Origin: Spirodela intermedia
Lineage: Eukaryota; Streptophyta; Magnoliopsida; Alismatales; Araceae
DNA length: 64,000 nucleotides
NCBI GenBank assembly: GCA_902729315.2
Contig: LR746270.1
Coordinates: forward strand, 422,501 to 486,500
Direction of reading: 5' to 3'
Position 1 is the stretch's first letter. The number at the start of each line of letters is the position of its first letter. A program made the translations under genes and the position numbers. The notes below the pieces were generated by a model. The model ran no database searches. It saw nothing but the letters and a program-made list of their open reading frames with translations, and was not told the origin of the DNA. Positions 45,177-59,500 of this stretch are shown piece by piece.

Positions 45177-45637
45177 CTAGGGGAGCTTAGGAGGAGCAGG
45201 GTATTTGACGGCGTTCTTGACGATTTTCTTGGTGGCGGCTTCTCCGAGATCAATGCCGCAGACGTCCGCCAATCGGATGAGATACAGGAGCACGTCGGAG
45301 AGCTCCTCCCCCAGGTGCTCCTTCTCCGACTCGTCCCAGTTGGACAGCCCTCTCGCCACCTCCCCCCTCCACTGGAAGATCTCTGAGAGCTCCCCCACCT
45401 CGCCCACCTGCAGGAGAAACCAGGAGGTTCGTTTCCAGTGTGCCCACCAAATGTTTGAGAAAATGCGTGGATGGTTTTGAATTCCGCTCCAACCATGGCG
45501 AGGAGGAGATTTCTAGGGCTGTGGTACTTCTCCCAGTCCCTGGCCTTGGCGAACTCGTCGAGCTTCCTCGAGAGGTACTTCAGGCTCACCTCCATCTCCG
45601 TCTCGCCGGGAGGTCCTCCTCCCTCAGGCCGCGCCAT
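45177..45637 (-). CDS. DCTPP1: dCTP pyrophosphatase 1 (MazG-like NTP pyrophosphohydrolase)
   Basis: Two exons, 45637-45494 and 45407-45177, give 124 residues. DCTPP1/XTP3TPA enzymes hydrolyse dCTP and modified pyrimidine triphosphates to the monophosphate and pyrophosphate, cleaning the nucleotide pool. The metal-binding signature of MazG-type all-alpha NTP pyrophosphatases is visible as E51-x-x-E54 (GEVGELSEIFQW) followed by E83-x-x-D86 (GEELSDVLLYLIRLAD). The N-terminus has the family segment LDEFAKARDWEKYHSPRNLLLAM. The Ala/Pro-rich tail PAPPKLP is short. The intron is 86 nt with donor ATG|GTTGGA and acceptor TGCAG. Identification is strong. Confidence 0.95.
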
Positions 45638-46174
45638 GCCTGCTCCTGCAGCTCCTCGGCATGGGGCGGCGAAGGAGGAGGGCGACGGCTTTAATAGAGG
45701 GGAATGGCCGCCTGTCTGAGCGAATCAAAAGGGTATCCTGAGAATTAAAGCCGGAGGAGTGGCCTCAGTGGGCGCGGCGTTAGGGTTTTTAATGCAGGAG
45801 ATTCTGCCCCGCCGACCGTGAAGATCATGGCGGAGGGCGCAAGGGACGGATTAGACGAGTAAAGAGTACCGTCGCGGAGCTCACGTGGGTCGGCCCTTTT
45901 CAGGGGCCTCCAACCAAATTCCCAGAGCTTTCCTGTTTGTTCGCCGGAGGGGAAGAAGACGACGGCGGTCTCCAGGCGGCGCCGCCAGGGCCACCATGTC
46001 GCTGTGTAGCAGAAAGCTTCTTCTTCCTTTTGGGAAATGGTGACGCCCCACTGGCCGTAGGTGGTCTGCCCCAAGACGGAAGCGGCGGCACCCGGTGCTG
46101 ATCGTCAATCCGACACGAAGAATAAAGAGAGACCTGTCCCCCTTCTCTCTCTCTCTATCCCCACTCTCTATCTA

Positions 46175-46181
<7 letters not shown>

Positions 46182-46224
<43 letters not shown>
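46182..46224. repeat. (CT)n microsatellite upstream of eL14
   Basis: A 43-nt dinucleotide run between the divergent DCTPP1 and eL14 genes. Confidence 0.9.
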
Positions 46225-46229
<5 letters not shown>

Positions 46230-46640
46230 ACTGCACTTGTGTGATGCATGCATAAATACTCAGATTCTGAGCTCAGCCTCCACGATGCATAACAAATATG
46301 CAACATTTAATTAATTTTTACGAGTATATATTTATAGCCTATAACGTTTGACCACGATGTTTTTTCTCGTTATATATATATCTACATAATAATTACTGTG
46401 ATTTAATCAGAGCCGTGCGAAATCTACTGATTTCCTGATTGTGCATCTTCGCGGAAATGGTTTCTTTTAGTGATAGGTACATCTATTATACACATTTTTC
46501 TAATAAGGCGCATAATCATGCTTATTGTCGGATACTCCAAGATCTCTTAGGAATATGCCCGCGTGACGAGGGGACTCAAAATGAAACCTGGCAGGGTTTT
46601 CATGTTTCAAGGAAACAAAATTAGGGATTTATTGATAACT

Positions 46641-46784
46641 GGCCCAGAGAACCTAGTCTTTTTTTATCCAGCCTAATAGGGACTTATATATAATTTATAT
46701 GGCATATAGGGGTTTGCATCGAAAAAACCTTCTTTTGGTAAGCTGGAGTCAGAGATATGTATACCGGCCCATATAGGCGGCCCA
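46641..46784 (+). promoter_or_regulatory. Site II elements of the eL14 promoter
   Basis: Three GGCCCA cores at 46641, 46766 and 46779, 175-320 bp upstream of the eL14 ATG. Such TCP-binding motifs are typical of plant ribosomal-protein promoters. Confidence 0.6.
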
Positions 46785-46958
46785 GTAACAAAGCTCATTT
46801 GATAAATCGCAAATAATTCAATCCATTAAGGTTATTTTAGGAATATGACATGTCAAGAGGCTGCCCTAGGTTAAAGCCGCCTCGTCGTCCACCTCGTTTC
46901 TCTTCTCTCTCCATCTTCTCCATCCCCCCCGCTTGATCCTCCTGCGACTACGCCCGCG

Positions 46959-49173
<2,215 letters not shown>

Positions 49174-49918
49174 GACAAGACAAGACCGATGAGGAAATTT
49201 ATCAATTTTGTCATGAACCCTGTTGTTGTTTCGCTTCTCCTGGTCAACCCTTTTCTGCATGATCCATTTTTTTCTTATTTGCTTCATGTTTGGTTTGATT
49301 TCCTGTTGACAAATATCGTGAGATTTCAGTTCCATACTCTTTCTTTCTTTCTTATTTGCTTATTTCTCCACGTTTGGTCTGGTCTGATTTCTTCTAGCCG
49401 CGTGGAAAGTGGTCAGACACATTTTAGATAATTTTCTGCAGAAGCTTACCTTTTCTAGACTTTAATGATAATTAAATAATTTTAAAAGTTTATACGAAAA
49501 ATATGCCTTTTGTGGAAGAAGTTGACTATTTCACTGTCGGTCAGCGTTTGAAATTTGTGAAATAATGGATTAGAACATGTTGACGTTCTATATCTCGTCG
49601 AGGGTTCAATGTTTTTGGGGATGATTCGTAAAGCGTTGACTTTTTGGTGAGTAATGAGCAGTCACGAGACCGCCCCAACTAATTTTTAAAAGTCATGTAT
49701 CGCCGTGAATGGTGAACGATGGGTGAGATAGGGGATGGATCTCAAATTGACAGGCCGCGATCTACGGCCAGTATCGCCGGCGAAAAGTCCAATCGCCGCC
49801 GACTCCCCCCCCCCCATGCACCATGCACGCCCGCCATAGAGAGAGAGAGAGAGAGAGAGAGAGATAAAACGAGAGGACTGACGAAGAGGCGAAAGATCTG
49901 CTCTCTTTAGAGACGAGA
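49174..49918. other. eL14 3' end and upstream region of the PP2C-like gene
   Basis: No gene recognised. Contains a C-run near 49806-49815 and an AG run (49838-49864) in the likely leader of the next gene. Confidence 0.55.
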
Positions 49919-51189
49919 ATGCTCTCGAGAGAGAACTTGGAGGGTCTACGGAGAAGGATCGCCACGCAGGTGGAGGACGTCCATGGCGTTCTTCAGAAGC
50001 TGAAGGTCAGAGCTCATCGGAGATGCCCTCTTCCTTCCTTCCTTCCTTCCTTCCTTCCTTCCTTCTCCGTCGTTTGGAAGGGTTTAATCTCCTGTGTTTC
50101 TTTCTTCCTTCGTTGATCATCTCCAGGCGATCGAGATACGGGAGATCACCAGAAGGGCCATTAATGGCGGAAAGAAAAAGGTCCCGTGGAGGCAGCGGAG
50201 GATGAAGAAGGAGAAGATCCCCGTGAAGAGTGGCGTCGTCTCCCATGGGCACCATGTTGTGGAGAGGAGTCCCCATCAGTGCGTGGTGGTTCAGAAGGGG
50301 CGAGCAGACCTCTCGGAGCTCTGGTTCTTCGCCGCCTCCGACCAGCACCAGGAAGACGGAGCCCTGAAGCTCCTCCAGGCACACCTCTTCGAGCAGGAGC
50401 TCGCTGGGGTGAGATGGCTGGCGGCGTTTACTTTTTCGGAAGAAAACACCCGATCTGTGATATGATCATTGACTTTTCGAAACCCATTTGCCTCCCTGAA
50501 GATTGGCGGAGCCAGAGAAATCAAGGAGGCGATGCGGGAGGTACATGCGGCGGCGGCGCCGCCGGGAGGCTTGGCGACGGCGGTTCTGTTGGAGGGAGAG
50601 GTGCTGGTGGCGGGGGGCTCCGGCGGGTACCGCGCCGTCGTGTCTCGGGGGGGGACGGCCGTCCAGATCGGCGGCCGCCGCCGGAAAAGGCTCCTCATCG
50701 GCGTACCAGGTGGGAGAGAGAAACTTCCGCCGTCGTCTCATTTCTTCACGGGCTGCAAACAGGCGCCCTTTTGGGATCGTCACGAGATATCACAGTAGCC
50801 GTGGGCGACTGAATGAATGAAATCTGTGTGCAGAGAAGCTCTGCCGGGCCGGCGCCGGCGCCGGCGACTGCGACGACGAGAAGGGAAGGTCTCCGGTGGC
50901 TCAGGCGGAGAGGATGACGTCGGAGACGGAGATGATGATCATAGCGAGTGGCGGCGTCTGGGAGGTGAAGATGGGGGAGTGGCGGCTCTGGGTTTCTCCC
51001 TCTCCGGAGGGAAGGTGAGAGTTTTGACCTAAATTATGGGATTGGTTGCAGGTGATGGGGAATCAGGAAGCTGTGGATCTGATAAGCCACGTGGAGGACG
51101 CCCAGGAGGCGGCGAGGCGCTTGGCCGACGAAGCTCTGGCCAGGATGACGAAATCTCCCGTCGCATGCATCGTCGTTCGCTTTGAGTAG
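49919..51189 (+). CDS. PP2C-like protein lacking metal-binding residues (pseudophosphatase)
   Basis: Five exons: 49919-50005, 50127-50408, 50502-50709, 50834-50964 and 51052-51189. The product is 281 residues. The C-terminus is clearly PP2C: GNQEAVDLISHVEDAQEAAR, then LADEALARM and CIVVRF. The middle has GGYRAVVSRGGTAVQIG and the N-terminal part VSHGHHVVER. Residues that hold the two catalytic metals in PP2C are gone. The DGHGG box is replaced by SDQHQ around residue 100, the SDGxWD motif reads SGGVWE (231-236), and the final D of the D-N/D-I motif reads SPVA (271-274). It resembles plant 'protein phosphatase 2C-like 44/45' proteins from memory. It is shorter than active PP2Cs. The start codon is the first ATG of an open leader; a role in binding or regulation is inferred. 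The leader contains an AG run. Confidence 0.85.
50029..50065. repeat. (CTTC)n microsatellite in intron 1 of the PP2C-like gene
   Basis: Tetranucleotide run in the 121-nt first intron, pyrimidine-only on the sense strand. Confidence 0.9.
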
Positions 51190-52747
51190 CATTCATCCCT
51201 CGAAAGGCAACTTCCTTTTCCCTCTCTCCTCCCCTTCTTTCTGGACATACATAAATACATATCTATATTTCTGCGTCAGTTTATCTCTCTAGCACTGTTC
51301 ATTCACCTCTCTCTCTCTAGAGTAGATAAGCGTATGCCGGCATTGAGAGAAGGAGGCATGCATGCTCTTCCATGCTATCCTCTTCGGTCAACGCGCCGAT
51401 ATTCTTGCGGTGCTCCGGAGTAAACGACGGGCGATTAACCGCCGGCTCAGGAGGCTGACGACGTCTGCCCGAGCACCCTCTTCTTCTTCCCCACCCCTCC
51501 GACCTCCTCCGCGTTCTGGATCCCAAGTCGAACCCTGTAAACGGCCCCGAAAGCAGCAAAGACAGAGATCCAAGCTCAGAACAGTAATTTTCCACCGTGT
51601 TTCAGTCTTCGCTGCTCGTCGTCGAGCTCGAAGGCGGTGAGCCTTCGCTCCTTCCGGTTCCCTCGATTGAAGCCTGCAGTTAGGGTTTCAGAGATCGATT
51701 TGCCCCCCCCACCGGCTAGGGCTGTAACGGGACCCCACGGATCCCTGCTGGTCGCTTCTTCTGCTAGGGTAACCTGGGTCGCTAGAGAGAGAGAGAGAGA
51801 TGGATGAGAGAGAGGGTGTGCCTACGTTTCAAACTGGGTAACGTCAGAAGATGCTCGCCGTGTAAGTTTATCTGTGCGTGCGTGAGCATGCACGGCAACG
51901 CTGGTGGCCCTGGAAACCCTAATTCTGCTCCCCTTATCTTCTTCTTCCTTGATCTACGAAGACGAGAATGGGGAAAGGAGGGGGGCTTTGCAGCCTGCTG
52001 CTGGGTCCTTCAACGGCCATTCTATATTAGGGGGATCTGCCCAGTGCCAAGCTCAAGAACAGATCAACCGAAGAAGCCCTTTTCTCTCTCTCTCTCTCTC
52101 TCTATGTATATATATAGGGCATGAATGGGTACGTAGAGGAGGGGTCTCTCTGAGTAAATTGTCAACCTGGCACCGAGTACAAAATCCAATCCAACAAAGG
52201 ACCATGAGAGAGAGGGAGGGAGAGAGAGAGCATCTGGTCTATACATTTGTCCGTCAAGTAAAGTTAAGGGAGAAAAAGCCCAGCCAACGTACAGTAAAAC
52301 GGGTTTTCCTTTCTCTCTCAGCAAGGCGACAGAACTACACAACTATTTTGACTCGGCAGGAAGAATTAAAGGAAGGGGGGGGAGGGGGGAGGTAACTAAG
52401 TAAGAACCCTAATCCTGCTCTCCTCGGGTTTCCTGTGGATGAAAGAACACCGAGAGAAACTCCAAACCACATTGTGGGAAGACAAAACCCGATCAACAGG
52501 TCCTGTGGGCCGAATCAAGGCGGAACCCATATTTCACACTGATGACGAACCCCTCAGCCTGCCGCATTTCCTCTCTCTTCCTTCTTCTTCTTTTTTCCTC
52601 AAAAGGAATTCCCTGGAAAATGTGAAAACTGGGATCAGAATCTGAGATGGGAGAGACGAACTACACCTAATGAGCTTGTCCCTGTCGATGTTTCCAGTGA
52701 AGATGATTAAGGCCTTAAATAAACAAGTGCAAGCCCTAATACTTTCC

Positions 52748-52806
<59 letters not shown>

Positions 52807-53572
52807 CGCGTGTCTGTGTGTGTCTCTCTCGCTCTACGGTTCTACCCATAAGGAGCCTTAGCCTCCAGATGCTGAAACGAAGGAAATCTATCAACAATGG
52901 AGTAAGAATCTGAGATGGAAGGAGATTCACGGGTAGGCTGTTTAATTTAAAACTGTCTAGACGGAATAATTTAAAACTGTGAGTATAAAATTATCAGAAA
53001 AGTATTCAAGTCTTAAGTTTTAAGCTAATTCTCTCTCTCTCTCTCTCTACACTGTTGCACCCAAGACGGCCCAGCAAAAGATTCCAATTATTCCAACTAA
53101 ATTATTTCCGGAATTCTGAGAAACTCCAAAGCATCAAGAGCAGAAAACAGGATATCTAAACTCATCATGAGTGAGTGTGCCGTCGAGAATATGAGAAGCT
53201 CTGCAGATATCATGTGGAGAGACAATTATGGCTTGTGAGGAGTCTTATATGCGGAGGGTCAAACAGCAGTGTGAGATGAAACTCTGAATAAAAAAATCGA
53301 TGCTGGCAAGTCAACTGGCTCAAGCATACGAGATTCTATAAAAACAGATAAACACAGAGCATGCGATCCAAATCTTGCATCAAATGATGGTTCTAAGCCA
53401 TAAGATCAATCAACTGCTATTCGGATATTGTGACTAGTCGAAGAATCAAATGAACCCAAAGCATTCCCATCAATGGAGCATGATCCGGATGAAAAGCCTG
53501 GCCTGAGAGACTAATGGCAAGCTCTTGAAGCTGAAAGATTGCAGCAAGAGAATTTCATACCTCGAGGTGCAT
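51190..53572. other. Intergenic between convergent PP2C-like and PP2A B'' genes
   Basis: Contains several GA/CT runs (51785-51800, 52083-52102, 52751-52802) and some GC-rich segments. Open frames at 51362-52395 are low-complexity and resemble no family. A non-coding transcript near 51.4-52.6 kb is possible but nothing in the sequence proves it. Confidence 0.45.
52751..52802. repeat. (CT)26 microsatellite
   Basis: A 52-nt pure dinucleotide run 770 bp beyond the B'' stop codon; it reads GA in the B'' sense orientation. Confidence 0.92.
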
Positions 53573-56500
53573 TCAAAAAGGAGCCTCAAGTGATTCATCC
53601 CAAACATCCCCGCTTCCGTTAGAGGCATCTTCACCATCTTCCTCCATAGAGAGCCGAATGTATTCTCTGTGAGCAAAGCGGTCCCACTCAGTCAGCGTTG
53701 GATTTTCACGCTCCTGCACCAGTCAAAACAGAAAATGATGGGTATTAGAGCGCATCTGAGAATCAAATCCTTTTGGGATAAGCTCTGGCAAAAGCTCAAA
53801 AGCCCTCGTGAACAAGAGGGAAATGATATCCCAGGGTGGGTTTCCCACCTGACGGATGAGAAACGGGTCCCGAGTCTCAAAAGCCATAAACTTGTTGAGG
53901 TTGAAAAGGATATTGAAAACGTTTCCAGAGAGTTTGCTGCTTTTCAAGTCGCGCAGGGTAAGAAAACCCTCGTTCTGAAGGTCAATGTAAAAAAATCAGC
54001 AAAATGCAGAAAAAAAATTTCTCTATCTAAAGATGAATAATCAATGATTCGACCGGACCTCAGGCCCAATCATGTCAACCATCTGGCACAAGATATCCTC
54101 GAATTGAACAGGTTCCTGGGCCATGCACTCCATTCGATGCAACTGTTCTTCGTAAAAGAATTGCATTTCGTTGGGTGTAAGCACTCCATTACCATCCAAA
54201 TCTATACACCTGAACCTGCAAAAATGAATGCATTACGTAAGAAATGCATTTTCTTTCTTTTGGTTTTTTGCCCATGTGGCGGTGTTTAGAGAGTTTCGAC
54301 AAAAAGATAAAGCAATATACGTAAGAAAAAATCGACAGATAAAATTTCTTCTGCACAAGAATGATGCACAAGTTTCAGACATCGCAAACACCAAGGTCTA
54401 CAAATGTATTTGGGTATAGGCCTGTCTCTGCAACCAAAATCTAGCACAACGCTAAGGCCCAATTAAGTTAGAAGCCAAGGTACGCATCTTCTTGTCCATC
54501 TTGAAAATCTAAAGGTCACGCAGCTTCTTTTCATTTCATTGAAGCTGGAATGAAGCTTCTTTAATCAAGAAAATATAGAGGTGATACGACCAGAACTGTC
54601 AGCTAATTTCAGAAAGGGAATAAGATAGTACTACTGAAATAAATGTGCATCCTTTTAAGCATTCACATCATAAGTAAGAGAAACAAATTGGATACCAGCA
54701 GGATCCTGTATATCAGAAAATTTAAAGAAGGCTAATGATTCAGTAAAAATAGACAAATAAACACACTGTTTCAATTAAGGTAAAAAAGAAATAATGCAAT
54801 GAAGAAAAACATCCGGAGCTTTTAAACAAACAAATCTATCCATTTACCCACCCCATTACGGTCAGTTTTTCTCCAGGAATGTCAGTGGAGGACAAAAAAT
54901 CATGGTAAAGAGTGAGTGGTGCGTAGCAGTGACAACAGCCAACGATTATCTTGAACTGTGAGTGCCGTGACCGAATATTCTTTCATTTTTTCACTGAAAG
55001 GATAATGACATTCCAGAACGATATTAATGAAGAAATGTTCATTTCTCATGTAATAATGTTCCCTGCAAACTTATAGTATATCAATGAACATGTATAACAA
55101 AAGAGTTTTCGTCCATTATAGTGTTCTAAGCACAATAAGCTTCACAATACAGAATGAAGGGTATTTGAACTCTAACTCCAATGTTAGAATACGGCATTTA
55201 CCAATATTCAAGGCTAGGTTCTGACGATTTATCCTCTTCAGACAGAATAAAGTAGACGAAATCTTCGTAGCCCATCTTCCCTTCAACTCTACTGGTAAAT
55301 TTCCTTGGAACCTAAGCGTCAATAAAATGCGTATGGTCAGCAGGTTCGAAGCTACACGGATAATTAAAATAAAAAAGGAAGATCAAGCAGAAAAGATATC
55401 GGTCTGTCAAACCTGTGAAAAAATCCTATCCACAATTCTGTAGGTAAGAGCATGGCTGCTATATCTGATCAGGTTTTCTTTGTCAATCAGGAAATCGTGA
55501 TCTGTATCAAGCTCCCAAAATTTGCAGTATATCACATAGAAATGCTCATAAGAAAAGTATCTGCAGAAAATCAAGCACGGTTAAGCGATAACATGTTGAC
55601 GATGAAACATAAATATACTGAAGATGATTAGCCCAAGATATATGCACGCAACATCGTTCCAGATTTGAATCCGAAAACATTCATCTTTCTTAATATTGCG
55701 TGCTAGGCAATATGGCGTATAACATGTTTATTTTTGCTCGCTGAATATTAAATGCCACATAATCGAGACCATGGGACGGTCAATGCCCATATCTCTGCTG
55801 AACAAGCTGGGATTTACCGATGGTGTCACTACAAACCTTACACTTCCGGACTCTATCTCAGTTAACAGAATGAAAACTTGTCATTGTGTGTCAGCTTTTT
55901 GAGAAAAAAAGGACATCCAACAGCTACAATTCTGTTTAAAATCCCCTTATGAAGCTTAAAATTTTAAAAAGGAGTAGCTTTGTTCCATGACACTGATGTA
56001 GAGAGTACAACTCCATAGAGAGTGCTTAGCGTTCTACCATCCAATGCATGAAATGACGTCACTCAAACTTGCGTTGAAGTGATACAAAAAACATCCTAGA
56101 TGTCTAGTAGGAATTAAATACAGTATACTGCACACTAGAAAACTAACTTCAAGTTTGGAAATATAATTCAGACCTGATACACTTACCGAACTCTAAAAAA
56201 CTTAGGTTCATACCAACAATGAAAAGAATTTTCGTCTGCAGATAAGGATAGTTGAGCTATATGTTTCCATAACCTTCCTCTTCCAACCCAGACACCAGAA
56301 AACTTTGCTTTCTCTGATTTTTCGCTGCTTTTCTATTTTTACGAGGAAGATAAAAGGCGATACATGATCCCCCTGCCTAAGATCCTGGGACCTTGTGAAG
56401 GGGGTTTCAATGATTTGACCATTTTATGAAACTAAAAATCTGCCCGTGGATACGCAATTAACAGTTCTTATGACGTTTAAAATATATGTAACCAAAACTA

Positions 56501-59500
56501 CAGTCAGACAAGGAGCAATCCGACAGCTTACAAAGACACTCATAAGTAACTATCCAATAACAAGGGGACTCGCAATCCAATTTTTTCACAGTGAGACGGA
56601 TCGGAATAGGGTTGCTCAAGCTAAGTCCAAGGGGAGAATCTGATCTCCCCATTGAAAATGAGAAAAGAAAAAGTAATAATCCAAGATTTACTGATTCGCA
56701 GATTCATCGGCTACTAGTGAGAGAAATATGGCAAAACTACACCCGGCTCCTTCTTGCAAAGGATAAAGAAGAACAAGAAAAACATTTTTTCTTGCAGCCG
56801 CCTCCAGTTATAGGCACCAACTACCAACATTCTCAGATGCCGCCTTCCCCAGATTTCCGGCTGATGTCGGGGATCCATCCACTACAGAAGACCATGGCAT
56901 AAGAACAATCCAAGAAAGAAGTTTTTATCCCCATTCTTAGGAACAATTGCTCCGGACGTAAAATTAGTGCGATAAATGGATGCTATAACACAATTTTTTT
57001 CTTGATATTCTTGTAGTTCCGTTTAAAAATTGAGTATCTGAAAACTAGTAATGCGTCCCTACCCGATTGGGAACAGGTGAATCTGACTTCGAAATTAGCC
57101 ATTACCGTAACGATAAAATAATGATGGTTGCTTCGTTTTCCGAGGAAAATGCAATAATAAGAGACGCCTTGCCTCTTCTAACATCTACTTTCATTAATTT
57201 ATGTCCGTTTCAAAATATTGAAAATCTATTCTGGACTTCAATTTTCACGGCAGACCAACCTCAACACTTTGTTGATGTCATCTTCCTCATCTGCGTGATG
57301 CATTGCAGCAATCAGATTTCCACGTTTCAGCTCCCTGAGGGTAAGATGGCCAGTCCCCGATCTATTCATGTAGTAAAATATTCGATAGATAACTGTCTCC
57401 GCTGCACCCAGGACAACAGTTTTCATGAGTCAGTAAGATCAAATGGGTATAATAGTGATGCAAGCCATTCAAAAGAATTGTACGCTCCAAAAAGGAAGAA
57501 CAGTGCATAAAAAAAGATGAAGCCGTGACAAACCATTCCGAGTACAATCTTGCACAAGAGGTAGAAATAAAGGGGGAAAAAAAAAGGATACAAGAGAAAA
57601 AAAAAAAACTTGTCGCGGCCTAAGAGTTCATAAGTTGACAATCAGGATTCTACAAACTATATTCTGAACAATGCGAATGATATAATTCAATTGTTTATGA
57701 ATTATTAATAGGAAACAAAGAATCATGGCCCAGCCAGGTATTATCTGGGCCAGGGGAATAAAATAAAACTGTGTGAAAATTTAGTGCTTTCCTTATAGGA
57801 GATATCTGTTTCGAATTATTAACATCGTCTGTTGTTGGTCAAATCAAATCTGATGCACATCTAAATATCCTTCGATTTTTTCTGACCCGATCCAAAAACA
57901 CGTGTTTATCCAATAAACATCAAATAAATACAGAATAGCGGTAACAGTTATTCTGCCTTGAATTTGACAGTCCACATAGAGTGAAAAATGAAACTAAAAG
58001 CTGGGTTCCGATCGGACAGGGAATCATTAGAAATGGAAAACATGTTAAAAGAAGTTAATAGGATCAGACATACTATCCTGATGCATAGCAGCTGCAGATG
58101 AGATGATGAATTAAACTCACATCTGACAGCATTACCACCAAACCTACATGTTGCATCCATGGTAAAGAAAGAAGACATCCCAGCACAAGGAGAAAATAGT
58201 GTCAGCTAGGAAAATCATTCCACGAATGAAACTATGATATAAATAGCTCTTCCTTTGACGCTGGTAAAGAATAGACCAAGTTCGCATCTACGACAAACTC
58301 ACAAAGTGGAGTGGAATCGAATAGCATTCTGCCAAGTAAATTCATATTGGAGGGATAACATTATAGATTAGGCCACATAATTAATGAGTAGTCATAAAAG
58401 GTACCACATCAGCAGGCTGCCATGTAGCACCCTCCACCAAGGAGGATTCCCTCATACTTATTTCCACTACACGTTATATAATTGGACTAGGCTTCAAATA
58501 ATTGGGCTTCACGCTTCCAAAGCCCATTAGGAGTTACTTCAATTACAGATTCCATTTGAGATTCATTAAACACTCTTCGGTTGTTTTGAAACATTCTCTT
58601 ATAATTGAAAGATGAAGTTGCACCAGAATCGTTGACCAGTTCAGTTTTGCAAGGTACTATAGCCAGGCTATCTCTGATGAGGGTTCTCCCATATGTTCTC
58701 ACTGACATCCTCCAAATTGTTAACTGTAGGTGAAGATGTGAATCGCTTCTCCTGCCTGCTACCACTTCCTCACTGCCAGTACTTCCGTCACAATCAACAT
58801 TTCCTAGGTTGTTCCCTAAGGTATTCACTCCGTAATTGGTCTCCTCTATCACAGCCGGTCTTCTACCCTTTCCTCATGGGCCCCGTCCTAAAATTTTATT
58901 TTTGCCCCAGTCGTCTCCATTCGGGCCATCTGATGCTCTCCTACTGTTGTTAATTTCTAGTCATTCCTTCTTACTTCGTTCTTGGGCGTAGCCATGGCTT
59001 TCTTATCCCACATTTTCTCTCCTGAGGAAGAATGAGGCTTCATTTTATAGCGTTCGTGGGACTATCCAAAAGGTTAATTTGACTTCATTTCGAAAAAAGT
59101 TAATTTGTCTATTTTCACGTCTCCCAAACTTTCCAATAAAGGGGAAATGATTCATGGAACACAGGCTACTGAAGCAGATGAGCCAAAAAACATCCAAGAA
59201 AATTATGAAAATTGATGGCATGTTATCAAGTAGTGGGGAAGTGGTTCATGAACCCAGGCTGGCGACCAAGGAAAACTTATTGGTGAAGTTAATGGCTATA
59301 ATGTGGACTCATCACACATCAAATAATCCCTATAGATGTCAGCATATGGCCTATTGAAGGAGCCCAGTCTTTGAAAGACAAATGACTACACATCGTAGGC
59401 TCATCACATGCCAAAAATCCTCCCAGCACAAAGATCTGTCACGATGAAAGGCTTAAGAAGTCTACTCCATTTTAATAATGAAACATCTTAGAAATGGCAA

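Larger units (their letters stand above)
45638..46958. other. Intergenic between divergent DCTPP1 and eL14
   Basis: Contains both promoters, a long CT run (46182-46224) and GGCCCA site II cores at 46641-46646, 46766-46771 and 46779-46784. An open minus-strand frame (46074-45745) has no ATG and no similarity and is not annotated. Confidence 0.55.

Noticed and set aside
45745-46074. 109-codon open minus-strand frame upstream of DCTPP1
   Set aside because: It begins at a non-ATG codon, an in-frame stop lies a few codons upstream, and it resembles no family; it is probably promoter DNA.
51362-52395. Several 90-160-codon frames between the PP2C-like and B'' genes
   Set aside because: They run through CT/GA repeats (SLSLSL, ERERER strings) and overlap on both strands, typical of chance frames.
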